Source: a virus. Taken from it: DNA of 36,953 nt. The stretch lies in IMG/VR virus record IMGVR_UViG_3300037847_005284, positions 1-36,953 of that record. One strand, given 5' to 3'. Both the position numbers and the translations under genes were made by a program. Below the pieces are notes generated by a model. It saw only the letters and a list, made by a program, of their open reading frames with translations. It did not search any database and was not told where the DNA came from. Positions 34,818 through 36,953 of the stretch are shown in pieces (the first letter of the stretch is position 1; each line of letters starts with the position of its first letter).

Positions 34818-36953
34818 TTAGATAACCAATTCACGGATCTGAATGTTGTCTCCAGTTTGAGGTACTGTGCCGATAGAGAAATCTACAGCGTTAGCAGTAA
34901 CTGTATAGTCTGTGCCAGGTCTCTGGCAGACACCATTCAAGAATACAAGTAACGAATATGCATTATGACCAGGTGAGATAGCAAAGGATGTAGTTGATCC
35001 GTTGCCCGTATACATCACACCATTGTTTCCATTGTTAATTCCAGTCGCCAGTGAGTATTTATCAGCACACCCATACTTACCAGTCACATCAATATCACCG
35101 CTAACCATTACGTTACCAGAGATCTTCATGCGGTTGGCAGCATCGGGAGCGATGCCAATACCATAATGTGTTTCACCACTGAATCTATTAGATGTAATAG
35201 GAGCAGTGTCACTGAGACCCCACTGATACCATGTGCCTGAATCGTAAATCCAACCCAAGAATGTACCAGGAGTCCAGTCGATGTTATAGCAGATATCGCC
35301 AGAGTTATATGCTTCAGTAGCATCAACATCTGGTTGACCGTTTGGCAACTCCTCTGCCATCAGAATGTTTCTGAGCACTGTGCCATCATCGTTGGACAGT
35401 GTAAAGTTGACAGTCTGAATTGTATCCTGTGATGTAAGCTTCTTCTGGAAGGTTACAGGACCAGAGAATACAGATTCCAACTGGTTAGATGCACCACCAA
35501 TAACAGTTAGTTTATCAGTCAGCACCAACTCAGAGAATGTCTCAATAGTTGTGCCTTCTTCACCCAACACGTTAAGTTGTGCAATATCTTCGTTAGTGAT
35601 CTGACCTGTAACAGGGTTGATAACCTGGTTACCAACAAACAGCTCACCATCACTGTTAACACCAGAGTAGTATGCAACACCTGCTGCTTCTTTTAGTGAC
35701 TGTGACAGTCTAACTTGGGCAGGAGTGAGCACTTCCACCTGTGTAGATGGGAATGCAGTTGAATAGTTACCTGGACCGAAACCAAGATACTCAAACGTAT
35801 GACCTGATGCTCTAAGAATTGAGTATCTTCTCAACTCACAGAGAATAGGTTGGACACTATTGTCAGCGTTGAGTTTCAGTGGGATCTTACGATCTTCTGC
35901 CTCACCTAGTCGTGCAGTAACAGAAATGCCATTCAACACGTTAGATGTGGTGTTATAACCTAGGTTATTCTCACTCTCAAGGAGATAGAATTGTGATGTC
36001 TCCTTAGTAATAGATCTCTCTGTGTCTTCATTAGGGACAGGAGATGCACCATCAGTTGTAGTAACCAGACCCAAGGTCTCGTTATCAGCAACAGATACAG
36101 ATGCTGCAGGGTCAGCGACAGGGTTATCTCTATCGAATGCAGGATATAGATCAACTGTCTGCTGTGAGAAGAAGAAGTCGTTAAAGTTAGAGGTAGATGG
36201 TGACACCGAAGCATTCAACAGTGTCAGATAGTAGATACCATCTTGCACACCTCTTTCAAATGTCTGATATGTCTCAGTAGCATAGATGTAGTAGGTCTTA
36301 CTATATGATGGTGAGTTTGTTTCACTGGATCTAGGTTGCAATACGAAACCAGTGATGGGCTCTCTAGGCACTGGGAATGCATCTTTGTCCAGCACATAGC
36401 GATAACGATATACTCTGTCAACCAAGTTACGAGCATCAGGCACCCTACGAATGTAAGTTGTAGGTGTAAAGCCCAGATTCTGATAGATAGAGTTTGCTTG
36501 TAGCGTAGTGTAAATGGTATTTTGTGCTCCATTACCATCAACTTGGAGATACCATTGGTTGTTGCTACTATCCCACTTGAGTGGTGAATCATCATCACCA
36601 GCACGGGTGCCAGTTACTGACTTACCAGAGGGATTGATGTCTGCATAGTGTGCAGTAGGTTCAGACGCGCCAGATGCGAGCAAGAGCACATATAGTCTGT
36701 CAGGAGTATTAACATCGTCTCTTCTTGCACCAACAGTATAACCTTGGACCTTACTTGGTGGTCTAGCAGTTTCTACTGTGTATCCATATAGGAATAGTTT
36801 TGTTGGGTCCGCAACAGATCGGGTCTTGGTAATATCAATCGTGACCCAGTTGATTGAGATTTCATCAACATCTGATAGCGATTTGGGTGGGATAACATGC
36901 GTAATCTGTCCCGCCTTATCCTTTGTAAATGATGCTGCCTTAAATCCTTTAGA
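34818..36953 (-). CDS. Large tail-fibre-like structural protein, N-terminus beyond window
   Basis: The frame is open from the window edge (first codon TCT, Ser) to the stop at 34818, about 711 residues visible; the GTG at 36689 is internal. Beta-rich and repetitive, with RYRYVLDKDAFPVPREPI..., FEYLGFGPGNYSTAFPSTQ, YYSGVNSDGELFVGNQVINP, and a C-terminal tip region ISPGHNAYSLLVFLNGVCQRPG, then DYTVTANAVDFSIGTVPQTG, DNIQIRELVI. The last segment ('SLLVFLNGVCQRPGTDYTV') is the end-domain common to phage fibre proteins. Typical of a long or proximal tail fibre of a cyanomyovirus. Confidence 0.85.
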   Translation of the reverse strand, partial: SKGFKAASFTKDKAGQITHVIPPKSLSDVDEISINWVTIDITKTRSVADPTKLFLYGYTVETARPPSKVQGYTVGARRDDVNTPDRLYVLLLASGASEPTAHYADINPSGKSVTGTRAGDDDSPLKWDSSNNQWYLQVDGNGAQNTIYTTLQANSIYQNLGFTPTTYIRRVPDARNLVDRVYRYRYVLDKDAFPVPREPITGFVLQPRSSETNSPSYSKTYYIYATETYQTFERGVQDGIYYLTLLNASVSPSTSNFNDFFFSQQTVDLYPAFDRDNPVADPAASVSVADNETLGLVTTTDGASPVPNEDTERSITKETSQFYLLESENNLGYNTTSNVLNGISVTARLGEAEDRKIPLKLNADNSVQPILCELRRYSILRASGHTFEYLGFGPGNYSTAFPSTQVEVLTPAQVRLSQSLKEAAGVAYYSGVNSDGELFVGNQVINPVTGQITNEDIAQLNVLGEEGTTIETFSELVLTDKLTVIGGASNQLESVFSGPVTFQKKLTSQDTIQTVNFTLSNDDGTVLRNILMAEELPNGQPDVDATEAYNSGDICYNIDWTPGTFLGWIYDSGTWYQWGLSDTAPITSNRFSGETHYGIGIAPDAANRMKISGNVMVSGDIDVTGKYGCADKYSLATGINNGNNGVMYTGNGSTTSFAISPGHNAYSLLVFLNGVCQRPGTDYTVTANAVDFSIGTVPQTGDNIQIRELVI

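Noticed and set aside
1-36953. tRNA genes, CRISPR arrays, insertion sequences, integrase/att sites
   Set aside because: Intergenic spaces are short and accounted for; no cloverleaf with a 3' tail, spaced direct repeats or transposase/integrase motifs were seen.

Overview
The window looks like part of the genome of a T4-like marine myovirus, most probably a cyanophage of Synechococcus or Prochlorococcus. This rests on baseplate wedge proteins gp6 and gp25, tight gene packing with ATGA or TAATG overlaps, repeated NATAAATA-type late-promoter octamers, and a gene repertoire (2-oxoglutarate oxygenases, a tryptophan-halogenase-like enzyme, a MazE-like small protein, an NlpC/P60 protein, glycine-rich tail proteins) that I associate with cyanomyoviruses. 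Every convincing gene is on the minus strand, so transcription runs from high to low coordinates. The host assignment is an inference. I see no tRNA, rRNA, CRISPR array or insertion sequence.

Layout. (1) 1-10883 is a virion module: a partial structural protein with G-x-GY repeats, gp6, gp25, small proteins, a PAAR-like spike tip, a 1294-residue structural protein, a coiled-coil protein, a MazE-like protein and an NlpC/P60 protein. (2) 11001-17957 is an accessory region of very small genes, one SF2 helicase and one oxygenase. It holds a strong sigma70 promoter (11707-11735), a compact AT-rich/DnaA-box cluster (11841-11905), and a repeated promoter design: a TATAAT or TATATT box with no -35 consensus but a conserved block 29-31 bp upstream. 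(3) 17991-22555 is one overlapping operon with an MvaI/BcnI-type restriction endonuclease and its methyltransferase, a second methyltransferase next to a candidate PD-(D/E)XK nuclease, four small proteins between them, and an oxygenase. (4) 22665-29857 holds six consecutive Fe(II)/2-oxoglutarate-type oxygenases of at least three subtypes, small partners, a protein of unknown function and a flavin-dependent halogenase. (5) 29920-36953 is a tail-fibre module: three tandem glycine-rich adhesin-like paralogues, a fibrinogen-like lectin-type protein and two large fibre-like proteins, most with their own late promoter.

How the parts may work together (inference). Late-promoter-like octamers precede the structural genes, the oxygenase operon (27417-27424) and the isolated oxygenase (13393-13400), so most of these enzymes may be made while virions are assembled and may modify virion or host surface molecules. 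The restriction-modification operon has the other promoter type. By eye I found no CCGG tetranucleotide in the whole window, which may relate to restriction by the host or by the phage's own enzyme.
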